64,000 nt of DNA from Sva-07 sp963752815 (lineage in GTDB: Bacteria; Actinomycetota; Acidimicrobiia; Acidimicrobiales; Ilumatobacteraceae), in NCBI GenBank assembly GCA_963752815.1, contig CAVVZI010000013.1, forward strand, positions 90,410-154,409. Direction: 5' to 3'. The position numbers and the translations under genes were made by a program. The stretch's first letter is position 1. Each line of letters starts with the position of its first letter. The notes under the pieces were generated by a model. The model had not been told where the DNA came from. It saw only the letters and a program-made list of their open reading frames with translations, and ran no database searches. Below, in pieces: positions 28,785 through 38,311 of this stretch.

Positions 28785-31753
28785 CGGCTCGCCCAGCCGC
28801 GCATTTGCCAGCTCCACCGGAACGATCCACCGCGGATCTTCCAACGATCGGCGGTGTCGGGGCCGCACGCGGCAGTGCCGAGGCCCCGGTGGACGACGTC
28901 GAGATGGACGAACGTCGCCGAACGCTCCCGTAGCTCGTGCGCGTGGGTGGCGGCCGTCAGATCCTCGGCCCCGTACGGCAACGCCGAGAACGCCAGCGGT
29001 GCCGCGGGGACCACCTCGATCGTCGTGTCGCCGTCGGCGATCCGGAACCAGCGGGTGTCGAGATGCAGGCCGTACTCCTGCGGCACGATGAACGGCATCG
29101 TCTGCTCCCGCACTCCCCCACGCCAGCGGCCGAGCGTGGTGGCCGTGCGCCGGTCGGGGTAGCTGTCGCCGGGGCCGAGCCCGAACCACTCGACGGTGTC
29201 GAACCCGGCCGGCAGCTCGAATCGCACGCCCACCCGCGGCAGGTCGTCGAACGCCTCGGGAATCGTCACCTCGTCGACGATCTCGATCGCGTCGTCGGAC
29301 ACTCGACGCCGTTGCTCGTGCACCACGTTCCCGAGCGCCAGCTCGTAGGAGGTCGTGCAGACGTGCTCGGCGCCGTCGTATCGGTGCTCGACCGCAGCCG
29401 GTTCCAGCCGATCGAGACCCCAGCCGCGCCAGCGCGCGGCGGCCGACTCGGCGCGGTGCCACTGGCCCGGCGGGTCGTCGTTGTCGGTCGGGGGCCGCCA
29501 CAGGCAGAGCGCGGGCGGCACGATCCCGACCGGTCCGATCTGCAGGCGGTCGCCGTCGTCGACGACGGCGCTGGTCCGCGTGCGGGGACCCGACCGGGCA
29601 GGTTCTCGTGGCCGGTCTTCGGCCGTCTCGGGCTCGATGAGGAGCTGTCGAACCGCCTCGATCGAGCCTCGCGGCGCCCATGCCGTGGCCCGCCGGGAAC
29701 GGAAGGTGAACGTGATGGCGACCGTCCCGCCGGTCGTGCCCGGCAGTGGCGGGCCCACGATCCGGCACTGCTGCTGTGGCGCGATCGGCGGAACGTCGAG
29801 CACCCCCCGGCCGACGGGCCGGCCGTCGACCTCCAAGACCCACGTGGCGCGGAGATCGTCGAGCGACGTGAACCAACGACGATTGGTGACGCTGACGAAG
29901 CCCGCTCCGGCCCACTCGACATCGACCGGCTGCGTCAGCGCGGCGAGCTCGGCCAGCAGCGGATGGGCCTCGCGATCGGCCGACACGAGACCGTCGCACA
30001 CGAAGGCGCCGTCGTGCTTCGGCTCGCCGAAGTCCCCGCCGTACGCCAGCACGCGCTCGCCGTCGGCGTCGATCCGGCGCAACGCGTGGTCGCACCATTC
30101 CCACACGAAGCCGCCCTGCAGCCCGCGCCGTCCGAACAGCGCCCAGTAGTCCGCGAGGCCACCGGCCTGGCCCATCGCGTGGTTGTACTCGCACAGGATC
30201 AGCGGACGCCTCGTGTCGCGCTCGTCCTCGGCCCACGCCGCGAGCTGCGCGGGCGGCGCGTACATCGGACACACGATGTCGCTCGCCGGCGACGCGGCGT
30301 GGAGGTCGAACGTGAACCCGCCCTCGTAGTGGACCGGGCGGGACGGATCGGTGCGCCGGATCCAGGCCGCCATCGCATCGTGGGCGGCGCCGTCACCGCT
30401 CTCGTTGCCGAGAGACCAGGCGATCACACACGGGTGCGACCGGTCGCGCATCACCATCCTCGAGGCGCGGTCCATGAGCGCGCCGAGGTACCGGCGGTCG
30501 TGCACCAACGAACCCCAGCGGGCGTGGCTCTCGATGTTCGCCTCGTCGACCACGTAGAGCCCGAGTTCGTCACACAGATCGTAGAACTCCTCGGCGTCCG
30601 GGTAGTGGGCCGTGCGCACGGCGTTGACGTGGTGGCGCTTCATCATCAGCAGGTCGGTGCGGATGTCGTCGACGGTGATCGCCCGCCCGTGGTCGGGATG
30701 GATCTCGTGGCGGTTCACGCCGTTGATCACCACGGCGACGCCGTTGATCAGGAGCTGGTTGCCGATCACCTCGACACGCCGGAAGCCCACCTGCAGCGAC
30801 CGCTGGTCGATCACCGTGGCGCCGTCGCGGAGCGTCACCGTGGCTTCGTACCGCGTCGGCGTCTCGTGCGTCCACGGTTCGATGCCGGCGACCTCGAGCG
30901 CGGTGAGCACGCGCGGGCCGGGCCACAGATAGCTCGCGGCCGCCTCCCGTTCGGGACGGTCGAACGGATAGGTCGGCACCGGCTGCGGTCCGGTCCGAAC
31001 GGTTCGGCGGCCGACCCGCACCGCCACGTCCACCGTGAGCAGTCGGCCGGGATCCTCGCCGTCGACACGGACATCGATCGCCAGCAGGCCGGTCGTGCCA
31101 TCGGCGGCGAGACCGGGGACGAGGGCGCAGTCGGCGAGACGCACCGGTGGCTCCGACAGCAACTCGACCGAGCGGTGGAGCCCGGGCAGCCACCACTGGT
31201 CCTGGTCCTCGATCCAGCTCGCGTCGCTCCACTGCGGCACCACGATCGCGATCTCGTTGTCGCCCCTGCGCAGCCGATCGGTGATCTCGAACGTCGAGGC
31301 CAAACGGCTGTCCTTGCCCATCCCGACGAACGAGCCGTTCACCCAGACCCAAGCCATCGCATCCGCCGATCCGATCCGCACGAACGTCCGGCGAGCACGC
31401 CAGCGGGCGGGGAGGCGGAAGCGCCGGCGATACACCGCGGTCGGGTTGTCGGCGGGCACGTCGGGGGCGTGGAGCGCGAACGGCATGCGGATGTTGAGAT
31501 AGACCGGAGCTCCGTGGCCCTGCAGGGCCCAACTGCCCGGCACCTCGACCGAACTGCATTCATCCGTCGATCCCGTGATGCAGTCGTCGTCGATCACGTC
31601 GGGATTCGCCACGAGGCGGAAACTCCACACGCCGTCGAGCGACATCGCCCACGACCCGGATCCGACGAGCGGGTCACGGGCGGCGGCGATCTCGACCCGA
31701 CCGACCGACTGCACCTCGGGCGTCAGCCACCGGCTGAGCGGGAAGGGATCCAC
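28766..31753 (-). CDS. GH2 beta-galactosidase (LacZ-type)
   Basis: 995 residues from a GTG start, LacZ-length. The five-domain LacZ layout is visible: an N-terminal sugar-binding jelly roll ('VPGSWALQGHGAPVYLNI'), Ig-like domains, a TIM barrel with the acid/base Glu451 in 'LGNESGDGA' and the nucleophile Glu522 in 'LILCEYNHAMG', and the C-terminal Bgal small-chain-like domain ending in the 'Y..P.E.GLH.DTRW' region. It has no signal peptide, so it hydrolyses imported beta-galactosides in the cytosol. It is divergent from the GH36 gene across 83 bp carrying three direct repeats, which suggests shared control. Confidence 0.93.
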   Translation of the reverse strand: MDPFPLSRWLTPEVQSVGRVEIAAARDPLVGSGSWAMSLDGVWSFRLVANPDVIDDDCITGSTDECSSVEVPGSWALQGHGAPVYLNIRMPFALHAPDVPADNPTAVYRRRFRLPARWRARRTFVRIGSADAMAWVWVNGSFVGMGKDSRLASTFEITDRLRRGDNEIAIVVPQWSDASWIEDQDQWWLPGLHRSVELLSEPPVRLADCALVPGLAADGTTGLLAIDVRVDGEDPGRLLTVDVAVRVGRRTVRTGPQPVPTYPFDRPEREAAASYLWPGPRVLTALEVAGIEPWTHETPTRYEATVTLRDGATVIDQRSLQVGFRRVEVIGNQLLINGVAVVINGVNRHEIHPDHGRAITVDDIRTDLLMMKRHHVNAVRTAHYPDAEEFYDLCDELGLYVVDEANIESHARWGSLVHDRRYLGALMDRASRMVMRDRSHPCVIAWSLGNESGDGAAHDAMAAWIRRTDPSRPVHYEGGFTFDLHAASPASDIVCPMYAPPAQLAAWAEDERDTRRPLILCEYNHAMGQAGGLADYWALFGRRGLQGGFVWEWCDHALRRIDADGERVLAYGGDFGEPKHDGAFVCDGLVSADREAHPLLAELAALTQPVDVEWAGAGFVSVTNRRWFTSLDDLRATWVLEVDGRPVGRGVLDVPPIAPQQQCRIVGPPLPGTTGGTVAITFTFRSRRATAWAPRGSIEAVRQLLIEPETAEDRPREPARSGPRTRTSAVVDDGDRLQIGPVGIVPPALCLWRPPTDNDDPPGQWHRAESAAARWRGWGLDRLEPAAVEHRYDGAEHVCTTSYELALGNVVHEQRRRVSDDAIEIVDEVTIPEAFDDLPRVGVRFELPAGFDTVEWFGLGPGDSYPDRRTATTLGRWRGGVREQTMPFIVPQEYGLHLDTRWFRIADGDTTIEVVPAAPLAFSALPYGAEDLTAATHAHELRERSATFVHLDVVHRGLGTAACGPDTADRWKIRGGSFRWSWQMRGWASRQSTKA

Positions 31754-31768
31754 GGGCGATCACTCTGT

Positions 31769-31808
31769 CAGATAATTGGGGCCAGACAATTGGGTCAGAC
31801 GGTTGGGC
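31769..31808. promoter_or_regulatory. Three tandem 13-14-bp repeats in the galactosidase divergent promoter
   Basis: CAGATAATTGGGG (31769), CAGACAATTGGGT (31783) and CAGACGGTTGGGC (31796) lie head to tail between the GH2 and GH36 start codons. Period and position fit an operator array for a sugar-responsive regulator of both genes. No regulator gene is adjacent. Confidence 0.5.
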
Positions 31809-31836
31809 CAGGCGGGTGACCTACAGTTCGTCGCCG

Positions 31837-33930
31837 ATGCCGTCGCCCGTTCACCTCACCGACGGTCGCGTCAGCATCGTGGTCGGAAGGGCAGGCGGCT
31901 GTGCCGAGATCGTGTACTGGGGCGCCGCGCTCGGTGTCGTCGACCTCGACGCGATGCAACGCGCACTCCGCCGGCCGGTGACCGGTGGCGCCCTCGACTC
32001 GGAGGCGCCCGCATCGCTCGTCCCCGAGCACGGCTCCGGGTATCCCGGCCGGCCCGGGCTCGCCGGCCATCGATCCGACGGGACGGGTTGGGCCCCACGG
32101 TTCACGCGTGTTTCAGCGACGGCCGACACGAGCCACGTCGCGATCGTCGGACGGGACGAAGTCGCCGGGCTGGAACTCGAAACCCGCGTCGAGCTCGAAC
32201 CCAGCGGGTTGCTGCGCGTGGGAGCCACCGTCACCAACGTCGGCGACTCGCCGTACACGCTCGGCCACCTCGAGCTCACGGTCCCCCTTCCCGCCCACGC
32301 CGTCGACGTCATCACGTTCCACGGGCGCTGGTGCCGCGAGCTGCACCCGCACCGCCAGACGCTCCTGAGCGGTGCGGTCGACGTGGAGAACCGGACAGGG
32401 CGCACGTCGCACGAGCACCCGCCGCTCGTCTGGGCGGGTGAACACGGCTTCGGCGAACAACACGGCGACGTCTGGGGCATCCATCTCGCGTGGAGCGGCA
32501 ATGCCCACCTGCGCCTCGAACGGCTCCCCGACGGCCGACGCGTCGCCACGGCCGGGGAACTGCTCGGGCCAGGCGAGATCGTCCTCGACCCTGGTGCGGC
32601 GTACTCGACGCCACCGGTGCTCGGCGCCTACTCCCCTGCGGGGCTCACCGACGCCAGCCGGGCGTACCACCGCTACGTCCGCGCGCTACCGGCGCACCGC
32701 ACGCGGCCCCGCCCCGTGCTGGTCAACACCTGGGAGGCGGTGTACTTCGATCACGATCCCGGCCGTCTGCGGGAACTCGCCGACCGAGCTGCCCAGGTCG
32801 GGGCCGAGCGGTTCGTGCTCGACGACGGGTGGTTCGCCGGCCGCCGCGACGACACATCGTCGCTCGGCGACTGGTGGGTGTCGGCGGACGTCCACCCGGA
32901 CGGACTCGCGCCCCTGATCGAGCACGTCCGTGGGCTCGGCATGGAGTTCGGCCTGTGGGTCGAGCCCGAGATGATCAGCCCCGACAGCGACCTCCACCGC
33001 GCCCACCCCGACTGGGTCCTGCAGGCGCCCGGGTACGAACCGGTGCTCGGACGGCACCAGCTCGTGCTCGACCTGACCCGCCACGACGCGTTCGCCGCGG
33101 TCCATGACCGGCTCGATCGGTTGTTGCGCGACCACGAGATCGCCTTCCTCAAGTGGGACATGAACCGCGTGCACGTCGCGGCCAGCGACGCCGCCGGCCG
33201 CGCGGCCACCCACGCCCAGACGCACGCCGTGTACCGCCTCATCGATCAGCTCCGCGACGCCCACCCCGACGTGGAGATCGAGAGTTGCGCCTCCGGCGGG
33301 GGACGGATCGACTTCGGCATCCTCGAACGGACCGAACGGGTGTGGACGAGCGATTGCAACGATGCGCTGGAACGCCAGACCATCCAGCGCTGGGCGTCGA
33401 CCCTGATCCCTGCGGAGGTGATGGGCGCGCACATCGGCCCGCCACGCAGCCACACGACCGGCCGCACCCACTCGCTCTCGTTCCGCGCCGCCACGGCGTT
33501 CTTCGGTCATCTCGGACTGGAGTGGAACCTGCTCGACCTCGACGACGCCGAACTCGCCCGCGTCGCCGCCATCGTGGCGCTCCACCGCCGGCACCGCGAC
33601 CTGCTCCACACGGGTGACGTGCTCCGCATCGACCGGGGCGACGACGGAACGATCGCCCACGGCGTGGTGGCCCCGGACCGCTCCGCGGCGATCGTGTCGC
33701 TCGTCCGGCTCACGACGTCGGCAAGCCTGCTTCCCGACCCGCTGCGGATCCCCGATCTCGACCAAGACCGCACGTACGAGATCGCGGATCTGCCGCTCGG
33801 CCGTGGCCGCTGGCTCGTCGAGCCGGTTCGGCTGACCGGGCGACAACTCGCGCGGCACGGGCTCCAACCCCCGGCCATGAACCCGGAGTCGGCCCGCTTG
33901 ATCCATCTGCACGGCGAGGCAGCGGCATGA
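31837..33930 (+). CDS. GH36 alpha-galactosidase
   Basis: 697 residues from the ATG at 31837; an in-frame GTG at 31816 would abut the repeat array. Clear GH36: an N-terminal beta-supersandwich ('LGHLELTVPLP'), then a TIM barrel with 'FVLDDGWFAGRRDD', 'GLWVEPEMISPDSDL', the nucleophile Asp441 in 'FLKWDMNR', 'SCASGGGRID' and acid/base Asp506 in 'WTSDCND'. It hydrolyses terminal alpha-galactosides such as raffinose or melibiose-type sugars, probably inside the cell, as there is no signal peptide. Its last four bases overlap the start of the antiporter gene (ATGA), implying coupled translation. Confidence 0.93.
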   Translation: MPSPVHLTDGRVSIVVGRAGGCAEIVYWGAALGVVDLDAMQRALRRPVTGGALDSEAPASLVPEHGSGYPGRPGLAGHRSDGTGWAPRFTRVSATADTSHVAIVGRDEVAGLELETRVELEPSGLLRVGATVTNVGDSPYTLGHLELTVPLPAHAVDVITFHGRWCRELHPHRQTLLSGAVDVENRTGRTSHEHPPLVWAGEHGFGEQHGDVWGIHLAWSGNAHLRLERLPDGRRVATAGELLGPGEIVLDPGAAYSTPPVLGAYSPAGLTDASRAYHRYVRALPAHRTRPRPVLVNTWEAVYFDHDPGRLRELADRAAQVGAERFVLDDGWFAGRRDDTSSLGDWWVSADVHPDGLAPLIEHVRGLGMEFGLWVEPEMISPDSDLHRAHPDWVLQAPGYEPVLGRHQLVLDLTRHDAFAAVHDRLDRLLRDHEIAFLKWDMNRVHVAASDAAGRAATHAQTHAVYRLIDQLRDAHPDVEIESCASGGGRIDFGILERTERVWTSDCNDALERQTIQRWASTLIPAEVMGAHIGPPRSHTTGRTHSLSFRAATAFFGHLGLEWNLLDLDDAELARVAAIVALHRRHRDLLHTGDVLRIDRGDDGTIAHGVVAPDRSAAIVSLVRLTTSASLLPDPLRIPDLDQDRTYEIADLPLGRGRWLVEPVRLTGRQLARHGLQPPAMNPESARLIHLHGEAAA

Positions 33931-35208
33931 CCACCGGCGCACTGATCGCCTTCGTCGTCCTCCTGCTCGCCTGGTCGCTGCGTGTCGGGACGACTCGAGC
34001 GGCTCGACGTGACGGGCCCGATCGTGTTCGTCGCCGCCGGTCTGTTCCTGTGCAACGGCCCCTGGGCCGTCGTCGATGTGGCGATCGACTCCCATGCCGT
34101 GCACGGACTGGCCGAGGTCACCCTCGCGCTGCTCCTGTTCGCCGACGCCGCGCGGGTCGATCCCGACGACCTCCGCCACTCCGCCGGCCTGCCGACACGG
34201 TTGCTCGCCATCGGCCTGCCGATCACGTTCGCCCTCGGCTTCGGGCTCGCTGCGGCGTTGTTCACCGACATGCCGTGGGAACTCGCGGCGCTGCTCGGCG
34301 CAGTACTGGCACCGACCGACGCCGCACTGAGCGCCAGCATCGTGGCCGACGAGTCGCTGCCGATGTCGATCCGTCGGTCGCTGAACGTCGAAAGCGGCCT
34401 CAACGACGGCATCGCCACCCCCGTGGTCACGAGCCTCATCGCCGCTTCGGCCGCGGTGATCGGCTTCGGCGTCATCGAGGAATCGTCCTCGGCACACGGC
34501 GTCGACGCGTTGATCGACCTGATCGGCGGCGTGGCCATCGGCGTGATCGCCGGCTACCTCGGTGGTCGCGCCTTGTCGAGTGCGAAAGCGCTCGGCTGGG
34601 TCACCTCGGGCGGCCAACGCATCGTCGTGCTGATGCTGGCCGGCGTGTCGTTCCTCGTGGCCGAGGAGGTCGGCGTCAACTACTTCGTCGCCGCGTTCGT
34701 GGCCGGCATCGCGTTCCGCGCCGGCATCGGCGAGGACGACAAGGAGGTCACGGCGCTTCCCGAGCTGATCGGCCAGGTGCTCGCACTCGCCGTGTGGTTC
34801 GTGTTCGGCGCGCAACTGGTGCTCGACGGCCTCGACATCGTCGACTGGCGCATCGCGCTCTACGCCGTGCTCAGCCTGACGGTCGTTCGCATGGCGCCCG
34901 TCGCGCTCAGCATGCTCGGCTCCGGCTTCGGTGCGCGCCCGACGCTCTTCATCGGCTGGTTCGGTCCGCGCGGTCTGGCGTCGGTCGTGTTCGGACTGCT
35001 GATCGCCGAGGAGTTGCCGGCCGACGATCCCGGGGTGCACACCGTGCTGTCGACCATCGTGCTCACCGTGCTGCTCAGCGTGATCGCCCATGGAGTGAGC
35101 GCCCGACCGCTCGCGGCGTGGCTGCGACACGCCGAACCACCGACCGATCGCCCCATCGACGAACCACCCATCCGACACCGACCGATGTTCGGCCGCCACT
35201 CGGGCTGA
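33927..35208 (+). CDS. CPA1 family cation:proton antiporter (NhaP-like), one frame break
   Basis: ATG at 33927 overlaps the GH36 stop. The first 18 residues (a hydrophobic helix) are in one frame. One extra base near 33979 then shifts to the long frame ('SGRLERLDVTGPIVFVAAGLFL'), which runs to 35208, about 426 residues in all. About 12 hydrophobic segments are visible. CPA1 landmarks are 'GAVLAPTDAALSASIV' and 'LNVESGLNDGIATPVV', the latter with the ND pair that binds the cation in NhaP/NHE proteins. It exchanges Na+ or K+ for H+. Co-translation with GH36 may reflect sodium or proton coupled sugar uptake, but that is inference. Confidence 0.88.
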
Positions 35209-35308
35209 GTCGGTTCTCGCGGCGCCGTCGACGCTCGGCTGCAGCGACCCGCCGACGCTCGAGCGAGTACGGTCTGTTCGCACGACGCGACCGAAAGCAT
35301 GGTGTTGG

Positions 35309-35617
35309 ATGAAGTCAGTCAGGGTCTATCTGGTGTTCTGGTTGTCCGGCTTGATCGCCGGGGTGATCCTCGTGGAGCGTTGGCGCCGCAACGGCGACAT
35401 CGACGTGGCTGCGGAACCCACCACGCCGGGGACGCTCGACGGTTCGCCTGGTTTCACCGGTTCGACCGGGCCGGCGAAGAAGCCGAACCTCGTGGGACTC
35501 GTCGTCACCGGCGCGAAGCTCGACGCCGAGCGTGTCCGGCAGCGGGTCACGCAGGGCAAGGGGCCGGCCGCTGGCGCGTCGCCGGCGACCGGCTCGGCCG
35601 ATTCAAGCGCCCAGTAG
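35309..35617 (+). CDS. Small single-pass membrane protein, unknown function
   Basis: 102 residues. One N-terminal transmembrane helix (about residues 6-23, 'VYLVFWLSGLIAGVILV') with a basic stop-transfer 'ERWRR', then a Gly/Thr/Pro-rich stretch and a charged amphipathic helix (about 65-85). I do not recognise a family. Its last bases overlap the 3' end of the convergent MFS gene by 15 bp. It lies 100 bp behind the antiporter. Confidence 0.5.
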   Translation: MKSVRVYLVFWLSGLIAGVILVERWRRNGDIDVAAEPTTPGTLDGSPGFTGSTGPAKKPNLVGLVVTGAKLDAERVRQRVTQGKGPAAGASPATGSADSSAQ

Positions 35618-37204
35618 ACCTTCGGCCGCCTCGGACGGCTTGAAGTCCGGCAGCCGCAGCATGCGGAACGAGTTCAGGAACCCGAGCAGGCAGGCCAGCA
35701 CCGGCACGAGCATCGCCACTTGGAGTGCGACGTCGCCGGCTTCGCCGTTGATGCGGACGATCTCGTCCGAAATGTCCTCGGGTTCGTCCTCGAGCAGCAC
35801 TTCGAGCTGGGTCGTGCTCACGAGTTCGGCGTTGTCCTCGAGGGCGTTGGCGATCAGCTCCTGTTGATCCGGAGGGATCACCGTGCTGTCCTTGGTCATC
35901 TGGGTGAAGCTGAACGACAGCGTCGCGAGCAGGATGCCGCCGGCGAGCGCCAGGCCGAACGACAAACCGAACGACTGACCGGCGGAGTTGACGCCCGCCG
36001 CCTCGCTGACCCGCTCCTCCTCGATCGGACCGAGGATGTAGTTGTTGAGCTGCGAGACGAGCAGGCCGAGGCCGGCGCCGCCGATCAACAGCGGGACCAA
36101 GAGGTCCCAGCCCGAGTCGCCCCGGGGGATCACCGCGATCACCAGCACCATGCCGATGAGCGCGAGCCCGAACCCGGCCTGGATGACTCTCGCCGCACGG
36201 AGGTTCTTGCCGATCTTTCCCATTCCGAGCGCGACGACGAACATGGTGAGCGACAGCGGCGCGAGCGACAGCCCTGCCTGCATCGCGTCGTATTCGAGGG
36301 TCACCTGGAGGAACAGCGGCAGGGCGATCATCGCGCCGCCGAGCGTGATCTGCTGGAGGACCATCCCGAGCGCGCCGACCTTGAAGTTCTTGATCGCGAA
36401 CAGGTCGGGGTCGAGCAGGATCACCTTGCCCGCTTTCTTGCGACGCGTCAGCCACATGGCGAGGGCACCGAGCGCCACGACGCCGATCAACATGAGCAGG
36501 CCGACGTACGCCCCGCCCTCCTGCCACACGAGGATCCCGAGCACGACGCCGCCCATGCCGAGCACCGACAGCACCGCGCCCCCGACATCGATCTTGCGGG
36601 TGCCGGTGTACGGCACGTCGAGGACCAGATTGATGTTGAACAGGACGATGGCGATGATCACCACTTCGAGCGCGAAGCCCACCCGCCACGAGAGGTACGT
36701 GGTGACGAACCCACCGAGCAGTGGTCCGATCGCCGCTCCCACGGCCGCCGCGGCCCCGACGAGCGCGTAGGTCTGCTTCTGCGCCGCACCCTGGAAGTTG
36801 CCGTGGATCAGCGATTGCATCGCCGGCAGGAGCAGCGATGCGCCGATGCCGCCGATGATCGCCCAGAAGATCACGATCGTCGTGACCGACTGGGTGACCG
36901 TCATCGCCAGGGCGCCGATGGCGTAGCCCAGGAGCCCGAGCACGTACGCCCGCTTGCGTCCCATGATGTCGCCGAGCTTGCTGTTGATCAGGATGAACGC
37001 CGCCGACACCAGTGCCTCGAGCGCGATCGCCGACTGGATGCTGCTCACCGACGTGTTCAGGTCGGAAGCGACGGCGGTGATCGACACGTTCATGATCGAC
37101 GTGTCGACGACGAGCACGAACATCGCCATCGCCAACAGAAGGGCGAGTTTCCTGTTGCCCTCCACCTCGGCCCCGACGCTCGGCGGGGCTTCCTGCTCGT
37201 CCAA
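35603..37204 (-). CDS. MFS transporter, DHA2 (EmrB/QacA) type
   Basis: 533 residues. The start is TTG: AGGGG sits about 8 nt upstream and no ATG/GTG fits. Fourteen hydrophobic segments are visible. Family marks are the N-terminal 'FVLVVDTSIMNVSITAV' (motif D1-like), 'GDIMGRKRAYVLGLLGYAIG' (motif A), and 'GAAAAVGAAIGPLLGGFVTTYLSWR' (motif C). Proton-driven drug or metabolite export is the usual role. A periplasmic loop of about 60 acidic residues before the last segment ('EVLLEDEPEDISDEIVRI') is long for the family. It is divergent from the DUF6325 gene. Confidence 0.9.
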   Translation of the reverse strand: MDEQEAPPSVGAEVEGNRKLALLLAMAMFVLVVDTSIMNVSITAVASDLNTSVSSIQSAIALEALVSAAFILINSKLGDIMGRKRAYVLGLLGYAIGALAMTVTQSVTTIVIFWAIIGGIGASLLLPAMQSLIHGNFQGAAQKQTYALVGAAAAVGAAIGPLLGGFVTTYLSWRVGFALEVVIIAIVLFNINLVLDVPYTGTRKIDVGGAVLSVLGMGGVVLGILVWQEGGAYVGLLMLIGVVALGALAMWLTRRKKAGKVILLDPDLFAIKNFKVGALGMVLQQITLGGAMIALPLFLQVTLEYDAMQAGLSLAPLSLTMFVVALGMGKIGKNLRAARVIQAGFGLALIGMVLVIAVIPRGDSGWDLLVPLLIGGAGLGLLVSQLNNYILGPIEEERVSEAAGVNSAGQSFGLSFGLALAGGILLATLSFSFTQMTKDSTVIPPDQQELIANALEDNAELVSTTQLEVLLEDEPEDISDEIVRINGEAGDVALQVAMLVPVLACLLGFLNSFRMLRLPDFKPSEAAEGLLGA

Positions 37205-37354
37205 TGCACGCCCCTTTGTCGGTCCGATTGTGCCGCGATCATGGCACGGAATGCCCGCTCGCGGCGATTGACGGAGTCCACGTCGCGTCCGGTTCGGCGC
37301 CCGGGGCGTGCGCTAATGTTCGGCCGTCGTAGGCCGAGACCGAAGGTGAGGCGG

Positions 37355-37789
37355 ATGAGCGAAATTGACGAGACCGGGGCGATCGACTGGCTGCTGATCG
37401 AGGCCCCGGGCACCCAGCTCGACGGTTCGTTGGTCCCGCCACTGCTCGACCTGGTCGACAGGCGGCTCATCCGGGTGCTCGACGCACTGGTGCTGATCAA
37501 GCGGACCGACGACGACTTCGACGCCCTGACGACGGAGCAGCTCGACGCCACGCAGATCGGTGAGATCGGCGAGCTGGCGGGCGCATCGTCGGGCCTGCTG
37601 GACGACGAGGACGCGGCGACGGCGGCCGCGGCACTCAGCCCCGACAGTGTGGGTCTGCTGATCGTCTACGAGAACCTGTGGTCGCTGCCGTTCGCGATCG
37701 CCGCGCGGCAGGCAGGCGGGCAGCTCGTGGCGCGAGGGCACGTGGCCGAGCAGGCAGTCGTCGACGCGCTCGACCAGCTGGAAGCATGA
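37355..37789 (+). CDS. DUF6325-family protein (copy 1)
   Basis: 144 residues from the ATG at 37355, preceded by GGTGAGG. A TAATGT -10-like hexamer (37314) and an inverted repeat TCGGCC/GGCCGA (37320-37337) lie upstream. The protein has alternating beta/alpha segments: 'IDWLLIEAPG', 'RVLDALVLIKRTDDDFDAL', a hydrophobic 'GLLIVYENLWSLPFAIAARQAGGQLVARG', as in DUF6325/DUF1269-like proteins of actinobacteria. Function is unknown. It is followed 30 bp later by a SHOCT protein. A paralogous DUF6325-SHOCT pair lies at 46868-47564. Confidence 0.75.
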   Translation: MSEIDETGAIDWLLIEAPGTQLDGSLVPPLLDLVDRRLIRVLDALVLIKRTDDDFDALTTEQLDATQIGEIGELAGASSGLLDDEDAATAAAALSPDSVGLLIVYENLWSLPFAIAARQAGGQLVARGHVAEQAVVDALDQLEA

Positions 37790-37819
37790 CGGTAGAGGCA
37801 TGAGCAAGGGAGCAGCCTG

Positions 37820-38245
37820 ATGGGATTGATCGGTGGGATGGCCCGCACCGCGGTGATCGCGGGCACCGCAACCGCGGTGGGCAATCGCGTGTCGCGTCGG
37901 CAGGCGAACCGTTGGAGCAAGAAGGACCAGTCCGCCTATGCGGACCAGCAGTATGCGCAACCCCAGTACGCCGCCCAGCCCCAGTACGCGGCCCCGCCGC
38001 AGTACGCGCAACCGCAGTACGCGGCGCCGCCGCAGTACGCACAACCGCAGTACGCCCAGCCGCAGTATGTGCAGCCCGCGTACGTGCCTCCCGCGCCGAC
38101 GGCCCCGGCCCCGCAGCCGGCCGCGCCTGCGGCGGCAGGGCCCGACAAGTACGAGCAGCTCCGCAAGCTCGGCGAGTTCCACGATCAGGGGATCCTCACG
38201 GACCAGGAGTTCGCCGAACAGAAGGCGCGGATCCTCGCGACCTGA
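37820..38245 (+). CDS. SHOCT-domain protein with PQYA repeats
   Basis: 141 residues. The N-terminal 25 residues are Gly/Ala-rich and weakly hydrophobic ('GMARTAVIAGTATAVGNRV'). A tract of about 12 near-identical PQYA/PPQYA units (about residues 42-92) is followed by a Pro/Ala linker. The C-terminal 33 residues are a SHOCT domain ('YEQLRKLGEFHDQGILTDQEFAEQKARIL'), a short two-helix module thought to mediate oligomerisation or targeting. It pairs with the DUF6325 gene 30 bp upstream. The repeat tract is low-complexity DNA and not a CRISPR array. Confidence 0.85.
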   Translation: MGLIGGMARTAVIAGTATAVGNRVSRRQANRWSKKDQSAYADQQYAQPQYAAQPQYAAPPQYAQPQYAAPPQYAQPQYAQPQYVQPAYVPPAPTAPAPQPAAPAAAGPDKYEQLRKLGEFHDQGILTDQEFAEQKARILAT

Positions 38246-38311
38246 AGCCCACCGCGACGGAGGCGAGCAGGTCGATCGACCCAGCCGCTCCACGGTGCCC
38301 GGCATCACGAC

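Noticed and set aside
28937..31819. A 960-residue plus-strand ORF antisense to the GH2 gene
   Set aside because: The opposite strand encodes LacZ-type catalytic motifs; this frame has only Arg/His-rich composition.
32686..35283. An 865-residue minus-strand ORF over GH36 and the antiporter
   Set aside because: Antisense to conserved active-site motifs and transmembrane segments; composition is a GC-codon artefact.
37944..38092. Possible CRISPR-like array
   Set aside because: The repeats are 12-15 bp, have no unique spacers and are in-frame codons for PQYA inside a SHOCT gene.
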